NCBI GenBank assembly: GCA_025200525.1
Contig: CM045758.1
Location: 166,434,261-166,498,260 of the forward strand
DNA from: Camellia lanceoleosa
Lineage: Eukaryota > Streptophyta > Magnoliopsida > Ericales > Theaceae
Reading direction: 5' to 3'
DNA length: 64,000 nucleotides
The translations under genes were made by a program, and so were the position numbers. This document shows, piece by piece, positions 44,030-56,526 of this stretch (positions are counted from its first letter, which is position 1; every line of letters begins with the position of its first letter). The notes beneath the pieces are model-generated. The model did no database searches. It saw nothing but the letters and a program-made list of their open reading frames with translations, and was not told the origin of the DNA.

Positions 44030-46557
44030 TCTATAGTATATATTAAGCAAAATGGAGCTTTTAACCTCAAGCCTTGTAGGAGCTCCAATCTTTCCATCTA
44101 AATTTCTTGATTTTTTTATTTTTAAAAAAAAAATCTTAACATTTATTAACTTCTCCCAACTCTCAAATCTTACACTCATAATAACACTTTCATGCATTAA
44201 GAACAAGCATAAAAAAAATTCTTTGAAATCCAACACATATGAATTCCTTGAAAAGTTCCAACACATATGATTATTATCCCTCATAATATAGCGACCCCGG
44301 TCTTTTCCCATTTAATTATTGTTTTCGGACTTATGTTCCGTAGATTCCCTTGTTGTTGTCATCCTTTAGGTCAATTTGATTGAGTTTTAGGATGTGTTGA
44401 GCGTGTTGGGAGCAGGTTGGTTGAGCTTAGGAACCAAGCCCAGTTGCCCAAATTTTTGCTTGTCCTCGGCGGGTTTGGCCGCTCGGCGAGAATACAACCT
44501 TCAGATTTCTGTGTTGTGTTGGGCGCCGGCGAGATTGGCCGCTCGGCGAGTCTGTGTACCGCTCGGCGAGAGTTGGGCCTTCGGCCGAGAGTTGGACGCC
44601 GCGGCGGGAGCCTGTATCTTGCGAAAATCTTTGAGTGTGCATCCGACGCCGAAGTTCTGAAGTGCCGCTCGGCGGGGTTTGGGCGAGCGGGGCGACTGTT
44701 ATAAAAGGGCGAGATCCGACTCTCTGGACCATTTTTCATCTCCCTCTTGATTCTAAAACCCTAAAACCGTTTTCTCTCTCTCTCTACACACCTTCTCTCT
44801 TAGGTTTGATCTACTTAGAGTGAGTTTCTAACCTAGATCCTTTATTAAAAAGATAGAGTGAGTCGAGGGCTTCGTTTTAATCTGAACAATTCTTGGTTTG
44901 GAGCACTTTGGATTTTGGATCATCATCTCTATCTTCTCCATTCGAGTTCTTTGCTTCGAGGTAGGGATTTCCTACTCCATGATATACGTTTTGTTCTAAG
45001 TTTTAGTATTGTGATATGTTGGGGGTAGTTGGGTAATTTTGGTAGAAACCCTAGGGGTTGAAATAAATTAATTTGTATAATTAATTTAGGGAAGACTGTG
45101 AATTTGGGTAAAATCATGAACTTGGGGAAATTAGTGATTTAATGATGTAATTGGGTAGTTTAAATACTTGCCTATGAGAATGTTAAATTTACATTTGTCG
45201 ATATATTTATTTCTTGTTTAGAAATAACTGTTTTAGGCTATCGGTGGAGGATAGCTATGATTGTTGTAGATATTGCATGTGGATTAGGGATAACTGAAAC
45301 TAATCATTGGTTAAGTCATTAATCTTGACTATTGAATTAATACAGACATTATGTGTATTGATTGTGTGTTGTATATGTTATGTGTTTACATACATTATTT
45401 TGTGTGGGAGGAGATAGGGGATGTACTCCACGGTTTAGGGGAAGATAGGGGATGGACCTATAAACCGGACATTGTTTGGGAGGAGATAGGGGATGGACTC
45501 CATTAGCATCACTTTTATGTGTGCTTATTTATATTGAAGTGTTTTATTGATACAGCACTAAAATGTGTATCAAATGGAAGTATGAAGTGTTTTGATATGA
45601 GCTTGAGTCTCATTTGTATTGTTGATATTGGAAGTAGTGTGAATATGATATATAGTTCACTGTTGTATGTTTGGCCAGGTTCTGAGCCATATTGATAATA
45701 ATGGGAAATGAAACGAGTCTTAGACATTAGTGTCATCAGACTGTTTATTGATTTAGTAGAGTATCTTGGTTAACCATCTATTGAATGCTATTACTTTATT
45801 CAATACTTATAGGTGGTTTAGTATATTTCTACTGGGCTGTGGCTCACCCTATAAGGGAACATCATTTTCAGGTTCAGGTGATAAGCTGCCTCCAAGGACT
45901 TAGCTTGGGAGGATTTGGACTCGAAGACTTGTCTTTAGTTTATCTATTTTATTTGAGATTGCATGTAAACATTCAAGCTGAGGGCTTAATTTGTAATTGA
46001 GTTAGAACTCATATTTTTGTGTCCAAGTGTTGGCTTGGAAAGATGTAAGCCCATAGGGCATTTACTTTGATGTTACATGTAATGCTTTTATTTAGTAATA
46101 CTCTGATGAATGGGATAATATATTGTTTTCTTTTAAATACGGCATGTCAGTGATATCTGTATAATGGATTTATTTTGAGGGTGTTACACATAATAACACT
46201 TTCATGCATCAAAAATAAGCATAAAAAAAAATTCTTTGAAATCCAACACATGAATTCCTTGAAAAGTTCCAACACATATGATTATTATCCCTCATAATAA
46301 CACTTTAATGCATTAAGAATAAGCATAAAAAAAAATTCTTGAAAAGTTCAACACATATGATTATTATCAAAATATTAAACTTTAATATAATATAATAAAA
46401 AAAGAGACATTTAATTCTTTGAAAAGTCCAACACATATGATTATTATCAAAATATTAAACTTTAATATAATATAAAAAAGGGAAAAAAGAAGACATTTTT
46501 TTTTAAAAAAAAACATTTAAAAATCACAATTTACATATATAGATAATTGTAAACACA
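44030..46557 (+). mobile_element. Helitron unit 1 (family A), interrupted by a solo LTR, 3' end missing
   Basis: Starts TCTATAGTATATATTAAGC, then the family A body: TTTTAACC...AAGCCTTGT, GGAGCTCCAAT, and repeated CACATATGATTATTAT blocks. The body is split by the solo LTR at 44287-46188 and resumes with the duplication CATAA. The last shared sequence, AATTGTAAACACAAT, is followed by unrelated DNA instead of the hairpin, so the 3' end is lost. Confidence 0.7.
44287..46188 (+). mobile_element. Solo LTR of the TATAGCG...GTTACA family, plus orientation
   Basis: 1902 bp with a perfect duplication CATAA on both sides (44282-44286, 46189-46193). It starts TATAGCGACCCCGG and ends GGGTGTTACA, matching the termini of 33041-35121 in the other orientation. 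TTATAAAAGGGC at about 44700 is a good TATA box in this orientation. The GC-rich stretch before it (44460-44700) is full of GCCGCTCGGCGAG-type motifs, and GGAGATAGGGGATG repeats lie at 45410-45500. The ORFs in the GC-rich part are not genes. Confidence 0.85.
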
Positions 46558-46704
46558 ATAAAATAAGAGGACCTTCATGTCTATACATTTTTTTTATAAG
46601 ATATTCTCCATTATAATAAGATAGCACTTTATTTCTCTCATCTTATAATCTATCTATATATATATATATATATTATTATATTATATATTATCTATAATCT
46701 ATAA
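46558..46704. other. Short AT-rich spacer
   Basis: Includes (TA)n and TCTATAATCTATAATC repeats right before the next Helitron start. Nothing else is seen. Confidence 0.5.
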
Positions 46705-47886
46705 TCTATACTATATATTAAGTAAAATGGGGGTTTTTAACCTCAAGCCTTGTGGGATCTCCAATCTCCCAATCTAAATTTTTTGATTTTTTGATTTTAA
46801 AAAAAAAATCTTAGCATTTATTAACTTCTCCCAACTCCCAAGTCTTACCCTCATAATAACACTTTAATGCATTAAGAACAAGTATAAAAAAATTCTTTGA
46901 AATCCAACACATATAAATTCCTTGAAAAGTCCCAACACATATGATTATTATCCCTCATAATAACACAGAACAAGCATAAAAAAAATTTCTTAAAAAGTCC
47001 AACACATATGATTATTATCAAAATATTAAACTTTAATATAAGTAAAAGAGGGTTTTTAACCCCAAGCCTTGTGGGAGCTCCAATCTCCCAATCTAAATTT
47101 TCTAATTTTTTGATTTAAAAAAAAAATCTTAGCATTTATTAACTTCTCCCAACTCTCAAGTCTTACCCTCATAGTAACACTTTAATGCATTAAGAATAAG
47201 TATAAAAAAAAATTCTTTGAAATCCAACACATATAAATTCCTTGAAAAGTCCCAACACATATGATTATTATCCCTCATAATAACACAGAACAAGCATAAA
47301 AAAAATTTCTTAAAAAATCCAACACATATGATTATTATCAAAATATTAAACTTTAATATAAGTAAAAGAGGGTTTTTAACCCCAAGCCTTGTGGGAGCTC
47401 CAATCTCCCAATCTAAATTTTCTAATTTTTTGATTTAAAAAAAAAATCTTAGCATTTATTAACTTCTCCCAACTCTCAAGTCTTACCCTCATAGTAACAC
47501 TTTAATGCATTAAGAATAAGTATAAAAAAAAATTCTTTGAAATCCAACACATATAAATTCCTTGAAAAGTCCCAACACATATGATTATTATCCCTCATAA
47601 TAACACTTTAATGCATTAAGAACAAGCATAAAAAAAATTTCTTAAAAAGTCCAACACATATTATTATTATCAAAATATTAAACTTTAATATAATATAATA
47701 AAAAAAAAGACATTTAATTCTTTGAAAAGTCCAACACATATGATTATTATCAAAATATTAAACTTTAATATAATATAAAAAAGGAAAAAAAGAAGACATT
47801 TAAAAAAAAAAAACATTTAAAAATCACAATTCACATATATAGATAATTGTAAACACAATCCGTGCATAGCACGGGTGATATGCTAG
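46705..47886 (+). mobile_element. Helitron unit 2 (family A), with hairpin and CTAG end
   Basis: Starts TCTATACTATATATTAAG at 46705. Ends with the stem CCGTGC (47860-47865), loop ATA, stem GCACGG (47869-47874), then GTGATATG and CTAG at 47883-47886, followed by T. TC start, 3' hairpin, CTRR end and A/T flanks are the defining Helitron marks. It contains a 320-bp tandem duplication (from 47041). No Rep/helicase gene, so non-autonomous. Confidence 0.85.
47041..47680 (+). repeat. 320-bp tandem duplication within Helitron unit 2
   Basis: AGTAAAAGAGGGTTTTTAAC starts at 47041 and again at 47361, and the sequence between is repeated almost without change. The first 250 bases look identical by eye, so the duplication is recent. 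Confidence 0.88.
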
Positions 47887-47988
47887 TAATTATATAAGTA
47901 AAAGCATTATTATATGTATGCCCGTGAAAATTGTATATATGGTAAGCACATCTATCTATCTAACTATCTATATATATATATATATATA
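47887..47988. other. Short spacer between Helitron units 2 and 3
   Basis: About 100 bp with TATGCCCGTGAAAATTGTA, a shortened version of the sequence just before unit 1 (43978-44024), then a (TA)n run. This may be the other side of the site where units 1-2 were inserted. Confidence 0.4.
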
Positions 47989-50913
47989 TCTATACTATAT
48001 ATTAAGTAAATTGGGGTTTTAATCCCCAAGGCCTGTGGGAGCTCCAATATACCAATCCTAATTTTCTAATTTTTTGTTTTTTAAAAAAAAATTAACCTCA
48101 ACATTTATTAACTTTTCTCAACTTGTAAGACTTTTTGACTTCTCTCATAATTACTGCAGTACCTTTTTCAAAACAAATAATTTGTATATTAAAAAAAATT
48201 TAAAACAAATATAAATATATATGTCTATATCTATCTATTTATTTATATCTATCTCTAACCCACAAGTTTTGTGAGAGTTCCAATATCTGAACCTTAATTC
48301 CTTAATTTTTTTGATTTTTTTTGAAAAAAAAAAAAAACTTAACACTTATTAAATTCTTCCAAGTCTTTTTAATTTCTCAAATACACACACTCTTTTTAAC
48401 TTTTCACATACCTATTGCAAACAGTGAGTCTTCTTTTTGTTTTCTCCTTCTTGACTTCCCACTTCTACACTTTCAACTTCAGTGACCACGTATAAAACAA
48501 TAAGTCTTTTTTTTGTTTTCTCCTTCTTGACTTTTCTTTTTGTTTACTGTTTTAATATTGTAATTAGATAGCGCATAAAAATATTTATGATTTGTTTAGC
48601 GAATAAAAAATTATAACTTGATTTTTTAATATGATTGAAGTTAGATAAATATATACCCTCACAAAGAGAAAATGTGATTATAATTAGTTGAATGATTCTT
48701 TTTTTTTAATGTGATTATAGTTAATTTAATAATTCTTTTTTTTCATTTATTTATTTTATTATGGGAAAAATGTGATGTGATTGTAATTTGTTCAGTGGCT
48801 CTTTTTTTTAATATGATTGTTGTAGTTAGTTCAATGATTTTTTTTTTAATGTTATTTAATCTTTTTACTTACTATTTTAATTTTATTTTTAATATGATTG
48901 AAGTTAAATAAATATAAACACTCACAAATAAAAAAATATGATTGTAATGTGATGTGATTATAGTTTGTTCAATGGCTCTTTTTTTTAATATGATTGTTGT
49001 AATTAGTTCAATGTTTTTTTTTTAAATGTTATTTAATCTTTTTATTTACTATTTTAATTTTATTTTTAATATGATTGAAGTTAGATAAACATAAACACTC
49101 ACAAAGAGAAAAATGTGATTGTAGTTAGTTCAATGGTTCTTTTTTTTTTTTTAATGTGATTGTAGTTAGTCAATGGTTCTTTTTTTTCATTTATTTATTT
49201 TTTTAATTATGGGAAAAATGTGATGTGATTGTAGTTTGTTCAATGGTTTATTTTTTTAATGTGATTTAATCTTTTATTTACTGTTTCAATGGTTTTTCTT
49301 TAGAATTATTTATAAAAAAAAAAATATGATTGTAGTTAGATAGCATAAAAATATTTGTGATTTCATTTGATTTTTTTCTGATTTGATTTTTAAAGTACCA
49401 ATTGTTGATAATGATTAGATTATATTTTGAAAAAAAAATTGTAATTGATTTTTTTAACTCACAGTGTTTTTTGAAAAAAAAAATTTTATTATGTTTTTTT
49501 AACTATCAATTCACTTAATTTGTGATTTGATTTTTAACTCACTATGTTTTTTGAAAAACAAAATGGATTGTACTCATTAAGGTCACATAATGTACCAATT
49601 ATTGATGATGATTAGATTGTATTTTGACCAAAAAAATTGCAATTGATCTTTTTAACTCACTATGTTTTTTGAAAAATAAATTATTGTGTTTTTTAATTAT
49701 CAATTGACTTAATTTATGATTAATTTTTTTAATTATTAATGATGATTAGATAACATTAAAAAAATTGTGATTTGTATGATTGAAGTTATCTCCGTTTGTA
49801 TATAATTTTATTTTTTAATATGATTGAAATTAGATAAACATAAACACTCACAAAAAGAAAAATGTGATTGTAGTTTGTTCAATGGTTCTAAATAATCTTT
49901 TTTATTTACTATTTTAATGGTTATTTTTTTCAATTATTTTTTTATTATGAGAAAAATGTCATTGTAGTTAGATAGTATTAAAAAATTGTGATTTGTATGA
50001 TTGAAGTTATCTCCTTTTGTTTATAATTTGATTTTTTTAATATGATTAAAGTTAGATAAACATAAATCCTCATAAAAAGAAAAATGTGATTGTCGTTTGT
50101 TCAATACTTCTAAATAATCTTTTTATTTACTATTTTAATGGTCCTTTTTTTGAATTATTTTTTTTATTAGGAGAAAAATGTGATTGTAGTTAGATAGCAT
50201 TAAAAAAATGTAATTTGTATGATTGAAGTTATCTCCTTTTGTTTATAATTTTATTTTTTTAATATGATTGAAGTTAGATAAACATAACACTCAAAAAAAT
50301 AAAAATGTGATTGTCGTTTGTTTAATGCTTCTAAATAATCTTTTTATTTACTATTTTAATGGTCTTTTTTTTTGAATTATTTTTTTATTATGAGACAAAT
50401 ATGATTGTAGTTGGATAACATTAAAAAAAAATGTGATTTGTATGATTGAAGTTATCTCCTTTTGTTTATAATTTGATTTTTTAATGTGATTGAAGTTAGA
50501 TAAATATAAACACTCAAGGGGGTTTTTAACTCCAAGGCCTGTGGGAGCTTCAATATCTCAATCTAAATTTTTTAAATTTTTTATTAAAAAAAAAACTCAG
50601 CATTTATTGATTTGGTCAAAATCCCTAATCAGCATGTATTAACTTTTTTTAATCCACATGCCTACATTTATTGATTTGGTCAAAATTTCCTGATCAATAT
50701 TTAAAATTCCCTCATACAAATAATTATAGATACAATCTGTTTATAGTTACTACAGTACCCTTTTCAACTTTTTTCATACACTATGGTTAGTGATAAGATT
50801 GTTAAATTATTTTTATAAAAAATCTTTGAAAACATAATTTATATATTAAAAAAAATCTAAAACAAATATAAATATCTATAATTATCCCGTGCATAGCACG
50901 GGTAATAGGCTAG
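47989..50913 (+). mobile_element. Helitron unit 3 (family B), 2.9 kb
   Basis: Starts TCTATACTATATATTAAG and ends with stem CCCGTGC (50886-50892), ATA, GCACGGG (50896-50902), then GTAATAGG and CTAG (50910-50913). The interior is very AT-rich with many copies of TGTGATTGTAGTTAGTTCAATGG and TATGATTGAAGTTAGATAAA. No protein gene. It is the same family as unit 8 (52945-56526). Confidence 0.82.
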
Positions 50914-50919
50914 TCTATA

Positions 50920-51324
50920 TCTATACTATATATTAAGCAAAAGGGGATTTTTAACCCGAAGCTTTGTGGGAGCTCCAATCTCCCAATTTAAATTTCTTAA
51001 TTTTTTGATTTTTAAAAAAAAAACCTTAGCATTTATTAATTTCTCCCAACCCCCAAATATTACCCTCATAATAACACTTTAATGTATTAAGAACAAGTAT
51101 AAAAAAAATTATTTGAAATCCAACACATATGAATTCCTTGAAAAGTCCCAACAGATATAATTATTATCCTTCGTAATAACACTTTAATGCATTAAGAACA
51201 AGTATAAAAAAAATTTCTTGAAAAGTCCAACACATATGATTATTATCAAAATATTAAACTTTAATATAATATAAAAAAAATGAGACATAAAAATAAAAAT
51301 AAAAAAGACATTTAAAAATCTATA
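50920..51324 (+). mobile_element. Helitron unit 4 (family A), 3' truncated
   Basis: Starts TCTATACTATATATTAAGC six bases after the CTAG of unit 3. It has the family A body but ends in A-rich sequence without hairpin, directly before the next start. Confidence 0.75.
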
Positions 51325-51864
51325 TCTATACTATATATTAGCAAAATGGGGTTTTTAACCCTAAGCCTTGTCGAAGCTCCAATCTCTCAATCTAAATTTT
51401 CTAATTTTTTGATTTTAAAAAAAAATTAGCATTTATTAAGTTCTCCCAACTCTAAAGCCTTACCATCATAATAACACTTCAATGCATTAAGAACAAGCAT
51501 AAAAAAAATTCTTTGAAATCCAATACATATGAATTCCTTAAAAAGTCCTAACACATATGATTATTATCTCTCATAATAACACTTTAATGCATTAAGAACA
51601 AGCATAAAAAAAATTTCATGAAAAGTCCAACACATATGATTATTATCAAAATATTAAATTTTAATATAATATAATAATTAAAAAAAGATATTTAATTTCT
51701 TGAAAAGTCCAACACATATGATTATTATCAAAATATTAAATTTTAATATAATATAAAAAAGGAAAAAAAGAAGGCATTTCAAAAAAAAAAAAATTTAAAA
51801 ATCACAATTCACATATATAGATAATTGTAAACACAATCCGTGCATAGCACGGGTGATATGCTAA
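51325..51864 (+). mobile_element. Helitron unit 5 (family A), complete, CTAA end
   Basis: 540 bp. It starts TCTATACTATATATTAGC and ends with the same CCGTGC-ATA-GCACGG hairpin (about 51838-51852), then CTAA at 51861-51864. The next unit starts at the very next base. Confidence 0.85.
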
Positions 51865-52400
51865 TCTATATATTAAGGAAAATGGTCTTTTAAAACCCAA
51901 GGCTTGTGGAACCTCCAACATGCCAATCCTAATTTCTTGATTTTTTAATATTTTTCTTTTTTAGTGATTGGTTCAAAGATTATAATAATTACCCTATTGA
52001 TTACAATAAATTCAAGAATTGTAATAATTACACTATTGATTACAATAAACATTTAATTTATAATAATTACACTTATTAAATGAATAACGCAATAAATGAA
52101 ATCCTAATTTCCTTACTTTTTGCATCCCCAAGAGACCCATGTAATTATTGTGTAAATGCCTCTTAAATAAATAAATAAACACTTATTAAATTCTTTCAAA
52201 CTCCTCGGTCAAACCCCATGTATTTAATTTATATATTATGTAATTATTGTGTAAATGTCTCTTAAATAAATAAATAAAGACTTATTAAATTCTTTCAAAC
52301 TCCTCGGTCAAACCCCATGTATTTAATTTATATATTAAAAAAATAAAAATAAAAATAAATATCTATAATTATCCCGTGCATAGCACGGATGATAGGCTAG
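51865..52400 (+). mobile_element. Helitron unit 6 (family C), complete
   Basis: 536 bp. It starts TCTATATATTAAGG with no spacer after unit 5, has an interior unlike families A and B apart from the first 60 bases, and ends CCCGTGC-ATA-GCACGG, GATAGG, CTAG (52397-52400). It contains two tandem copies of a ~115-bp segment with CTCGGTCAAACCCCATG (52150-52330). Confidence 0.82.
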
Positions 52401-52944
52401 TATATATTAAGGAAAATAGGTTTTTAACCCCCAAGCCTTGTGGGAGCATCAATATCCCAATCTAAATTTCTTGATTTTTTGATTTTTTTTTTTTTTAAAA
52501 ACCTTAGCATTTATTAACTTCTCCCAACCCCCAAGTCTTACTCTCATAATAACACTTAAGAATAAGCATAAAAAAAATTCCTTGAAAAGTCCAACACACA
52601 TGAATTTCTTGAAAAGTCCCAACACATACGATTATTATCCCTCATAATAACACTTTAATACATTAAGAACAATCATAAAAAATAATTCCTTGAAAAGTCT
52701 AACACATATAATTATTATCAAAATATTACACTTTAATATAATATAAAAAAGAAAAAAAAAAAGACATTTAAAAATCTCAATTCACATATATAGAAATAAT
52801 TGTGAAGTATATATGAATTTCTTGAAAAATCCAACACATATGATTATTATCCCTCATAATAACATTTTAATGCATTAAGAACAAGCATAAAAAAACTTCC
52901 TTAAAAAGTCCAATACATATGAATTCCTTGAAAAGTCCAACACA
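52401..52944 (+). mobile_element. Helitron unit 7 (family A), 3' truncated
   Basis: Starts TATATATTAAGG directly after the CTAG of unit 6 (first bases of the usual start missing). Family A body, partly repeated, with no hairpin before the next start at 52945. Confidence 0.7.
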
Positions 52945-55900
52945 TCTATACTATATATTAAGCAAAACAAGGTTTTTAACCCCCAAGGCCTGTGGGAGCT
53001 CTAATATGCCAATCCTAATTTTCTAATTTTTTGTTTTTAAAAAAAAAATTAACCTCGGCATTTATTAACTTCTCTTAACCCATAAGACTTTTTGACTTCT
53101 CTCATAATTACTGCAGTACCTTTTCCAAAATAAATAATTTGTATATTAAAAAAATTTAAAACAAATATAAATATCTATATCTATATCTATATCAATATCT
53201 ATCTATTTATTTATATCTATCTCTTACCCACAAGTTTTGTGGGAGTTCCAATATCTGAACCTTAATTTCTTAATTTTTTTGATTTTTTTTTAAAAAAAAC
53301 TTAGGACTTATTAAATTCTTCCAAGTCTTTTTAACTTCTCCAATACACACTCTCTTTTTAACTTTTCACATACCTATTGCAAACAGTGAGTCTTCTTTTT
53401 GTTTTCTCCTTCTTGACTTCTCACTTCTACACTTTCAACTTCAATGACCACGTATGCAAACAGTAAGTCTTTTTTTTGTTTTCTCCTTCTTGACTTTTCT
53501 TTTTGTTTACTGTTTTAATATTGTAGTTAGATAGCGCATAAAAATATTTGTGATTTGTCTAGCAAATAAAAAATTATAACTTGATTTTTTAATATGATTG
53601 AAGTTAGATAAATATAAATCCTCACAAAAAAAAATGTGATTATAATTATTTGAATGATTCTTTCTTTTTTTTTTTAATGTGATTGTAGTTAGTTTAATAG
53701 TTCTTTTTTTTCATTTATTTATTTTATTATGAGAAAAATGTGATGTGATTGTAATTTGTTCAATGGCTTTTTTTTTTAATATTATTGTTGTAGTTAATTC
53801 AATAGTTTTTTTTTTTAATGTTATTTAATCTTTTTATTTACTATTTTAATTTTATTTTTAAATATGATTGAAGTTAAATAAATATAAACACTCACAAAGA
53901 AAAAAATGTGATTGTAATGTGATGTGATTGTAGTTTGTTCAATGACTCTTTTTTTTAATATGATTGTTGTAGTTAGTTCAATGGGTTTTTTTTTAATGTT
54001 ATTTAATCTTTTTATTTACTATTTTAATTTTATTTTTAATATGATTGAAATTAGATAAATATAAACACTCACAAAGAAAAAAATGTGATTGTAGTTAGTT
54101 CAATGGTTCTTTTTTTTTTTTAATGTGACTGTAGTTAGTCAATGGTTCTTTTTTTCATTTATTTATTTTTTTAATTATGGGAAAAATGTGATGTGATTGT
54201 AGTTTGTTCAATGATTTTTTTTTAATGTGATTTAATCTTTTATTTACTGTTTTAATGGTTTTTCTTTACAATTATAATTAGTTGAATGATTCTTTTTTTT
54301 TTTTAATGTGATTGTAGTTAGTTTAATAGTTCTTTTTTTTCATTTATTTATTTTATTATGTGAAAAATGTGATGTGATTGTAATTTGTTCAATGGCTCTT
54401 TTTTTTAATATGATTGTTGTAATTAGTTCAATAGTTTTTTTTTAATGTTATTTAATCTTTTTATTTACTATTTTAATTTTATTTTTAATATGATTGAAGT
54501 TAAATAAACATAAACACTCACAAAGAAAAAAAATGTGATTGTAATGTAATGTGATTGTAGTTTGTTCAATGACTCTTTTTTTTAATATGATTGTTGTAGT
54601 TAGTTCAATGGTTTTTTTTTTTAATGTTATTTAATCTCTTTATTTACTATTTTAATTTTATTTTTAATATGATTGAAGTTAGATAAACATAAACACTCAC
54701 AAAGAGAAAAATGTGATTGTAGTTAGTTCAATGGTTCTTTTTTTTTTTTAATGTGATTGTAGTTAGTCAATGGTTCTTTTTTTTCATTTATTTATTTTTT
54801 TAATTATGGGAAAAATGTGATGTGATTGTAGTTTGTTCAATGATTTTTTTTTAATGTGATTTAATCTTTTATTTACTGTTTTAATGGTTTTTCTTTACAA
54901 TTATTTATGAAAAAAATATGATTGTAGTTAGATAGCATAAAAATATTTGTGATTTCATTTGATTTTTTTTTTATTTGATTTTTAAAGTACCAATTATTGA
55001 TAATAATTAGATTGTATTTTGAAAAAAAAATTGTAATTAATTTTTTTAACTCACTGTGTTTTTTGAAAAAAAATTATTATGTTTTTTAACTATCAATTCA
55101 CTTAATTTGTGATTTGATTTTTAACTCACTGTGTTTTTTGAAAAACAAAATGGATTGTACTCATTAAGGTCACATAATGTACCAATTATTGATGATGATT
55201 AGATTGTATTTTGACCCAAAAAAATTGTAATTGATCTTTTTAACTCACTATGTTTTTTGGAAAATAAATTATTGTGTTTTTTAATTATCAATTGACTTAA
55301 TTTATGATTGATTTTTTTAATTATTGATGATGATTAGATAGCATTAAAAAAATTGTGATTTGTATGATTGAAGTTATCTCCGTTTGTTTATAATTTTATT
55401 TTTTAATATGATTAAAGTTAGATAAACATAAACACTCATGAAAAGAAAAATGTGATTGTAATTTATTCAATGGGTCTAAATAATCTTTTTTATTTACTAT
55501 TTTAATGTTTATTTTTTTCAATTATTTTTTTTATTATGAGAAAAATGTCATTGTAGTTAGATAGCATTAAAAAAATTGTGATTTGTATGATTGAAGTTAT
55601 CTCCTTTTGTTTATAATTTGATTTTTTTAATATGATTGAAGTTAGATAAACATAAACACTCACAAAAAGAAAAATATGATTGTCGTTTGTTCAATACTTC
55701 TAAATAATCTTTTTATTTACTATTTTAATGGTCATTTTTTTGAATGATTTTTTTTATTATGAGAAAAATGTGATTGTAATTAGATAGCATTAAAAAAAAT
55801 GTGATTTGTATGATTGAAGTTATCTCATTTTGTTTATAATTTTATTTTTTTAATATGATTGAAGTTAGATAAATATAAACACTTAAAAAAAAGAAAAATG

Positions 55901-56526
55901 TGATTGTTGTTTGTTTAATGCTTCTAAATAATCTTTTTATTTACTATTTTAATGGTCCTTTTTTTGAATTATTTTTTTTATTATAAGAAAAATATGATTG
56001 CAGTTAGATAGCATTAAAAAAAATGTGATTTGTATGATTGAAGTTGTCTCCTTTTGTTTGTAATTTGATTTTTTAATATGATTGAAGTTAGATAAATATA
56101 AACACTCAAGGGGGGTTTTTAAGGAAAAGAGGATTTTTAACCCCAAGGCCTGTGGGAGTTTCAATATCCCAATTTGAATTTTCTAAATTTTTTATTAGAA
56201 AAAAAAACTAAGCATTTATTGATTTGGTCAAAATCCCCTAATCAGCATGTATTAACTTTTTTTAATCCACATGCCTACATTTATCGATTTGGTCAAAATT
56301 TCCGGATCAATATTTAAAATCCCCTCATATAAATAATTATAGATACAATCTGTGTATAGTTACTACAGTACCTTTTTTAACTTTTTTCATACACTATGGT
56401 TAGTGATAAGATTGTTAAATTATTTTTATAAAAAATCTTAAAAAACATAATTTATATATTAAAAAAAATCTAAAACAAATATAAATATCTATAATTATCC
56501 CGTGCATAGCACGGGTGATAGGCTAG
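52945..56526 (+). mobile_element. Helitron unit 8 (family B), 3.6 kb
   Basis: Starts TCTATACTATATATTAAGC and ends CCCGTGC-ATA-GCACGGG, GTGATAGG, CTAG (56523-56526). Nearly collinear with unit 3, but about 650 bp longer because of an internal tandem duplication (about 53640-54275 and 54275-54900). No ORF with family motifs. Confidence 0.82.
53640..54900 (+). repeat. About 635-bp tandem duplication within Helitron unit 8
   Basis: The block starting ATAATTATTTGAATGATTC near 53641 recurs as ATAATTAGTTGAATGATTC near 54274, with the following sequence repeated in order. Unit 3 has only one copy. Confidence 0.75.

Noticed and set aside
44371..44739. Overlapping ORFs of 88-122 aa in several frames
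   Set aside because: They lie in the GC-rich promoter-proximal part of a solo LTR; open frames are due to low stop-codon frequency in GC-rich sequence.
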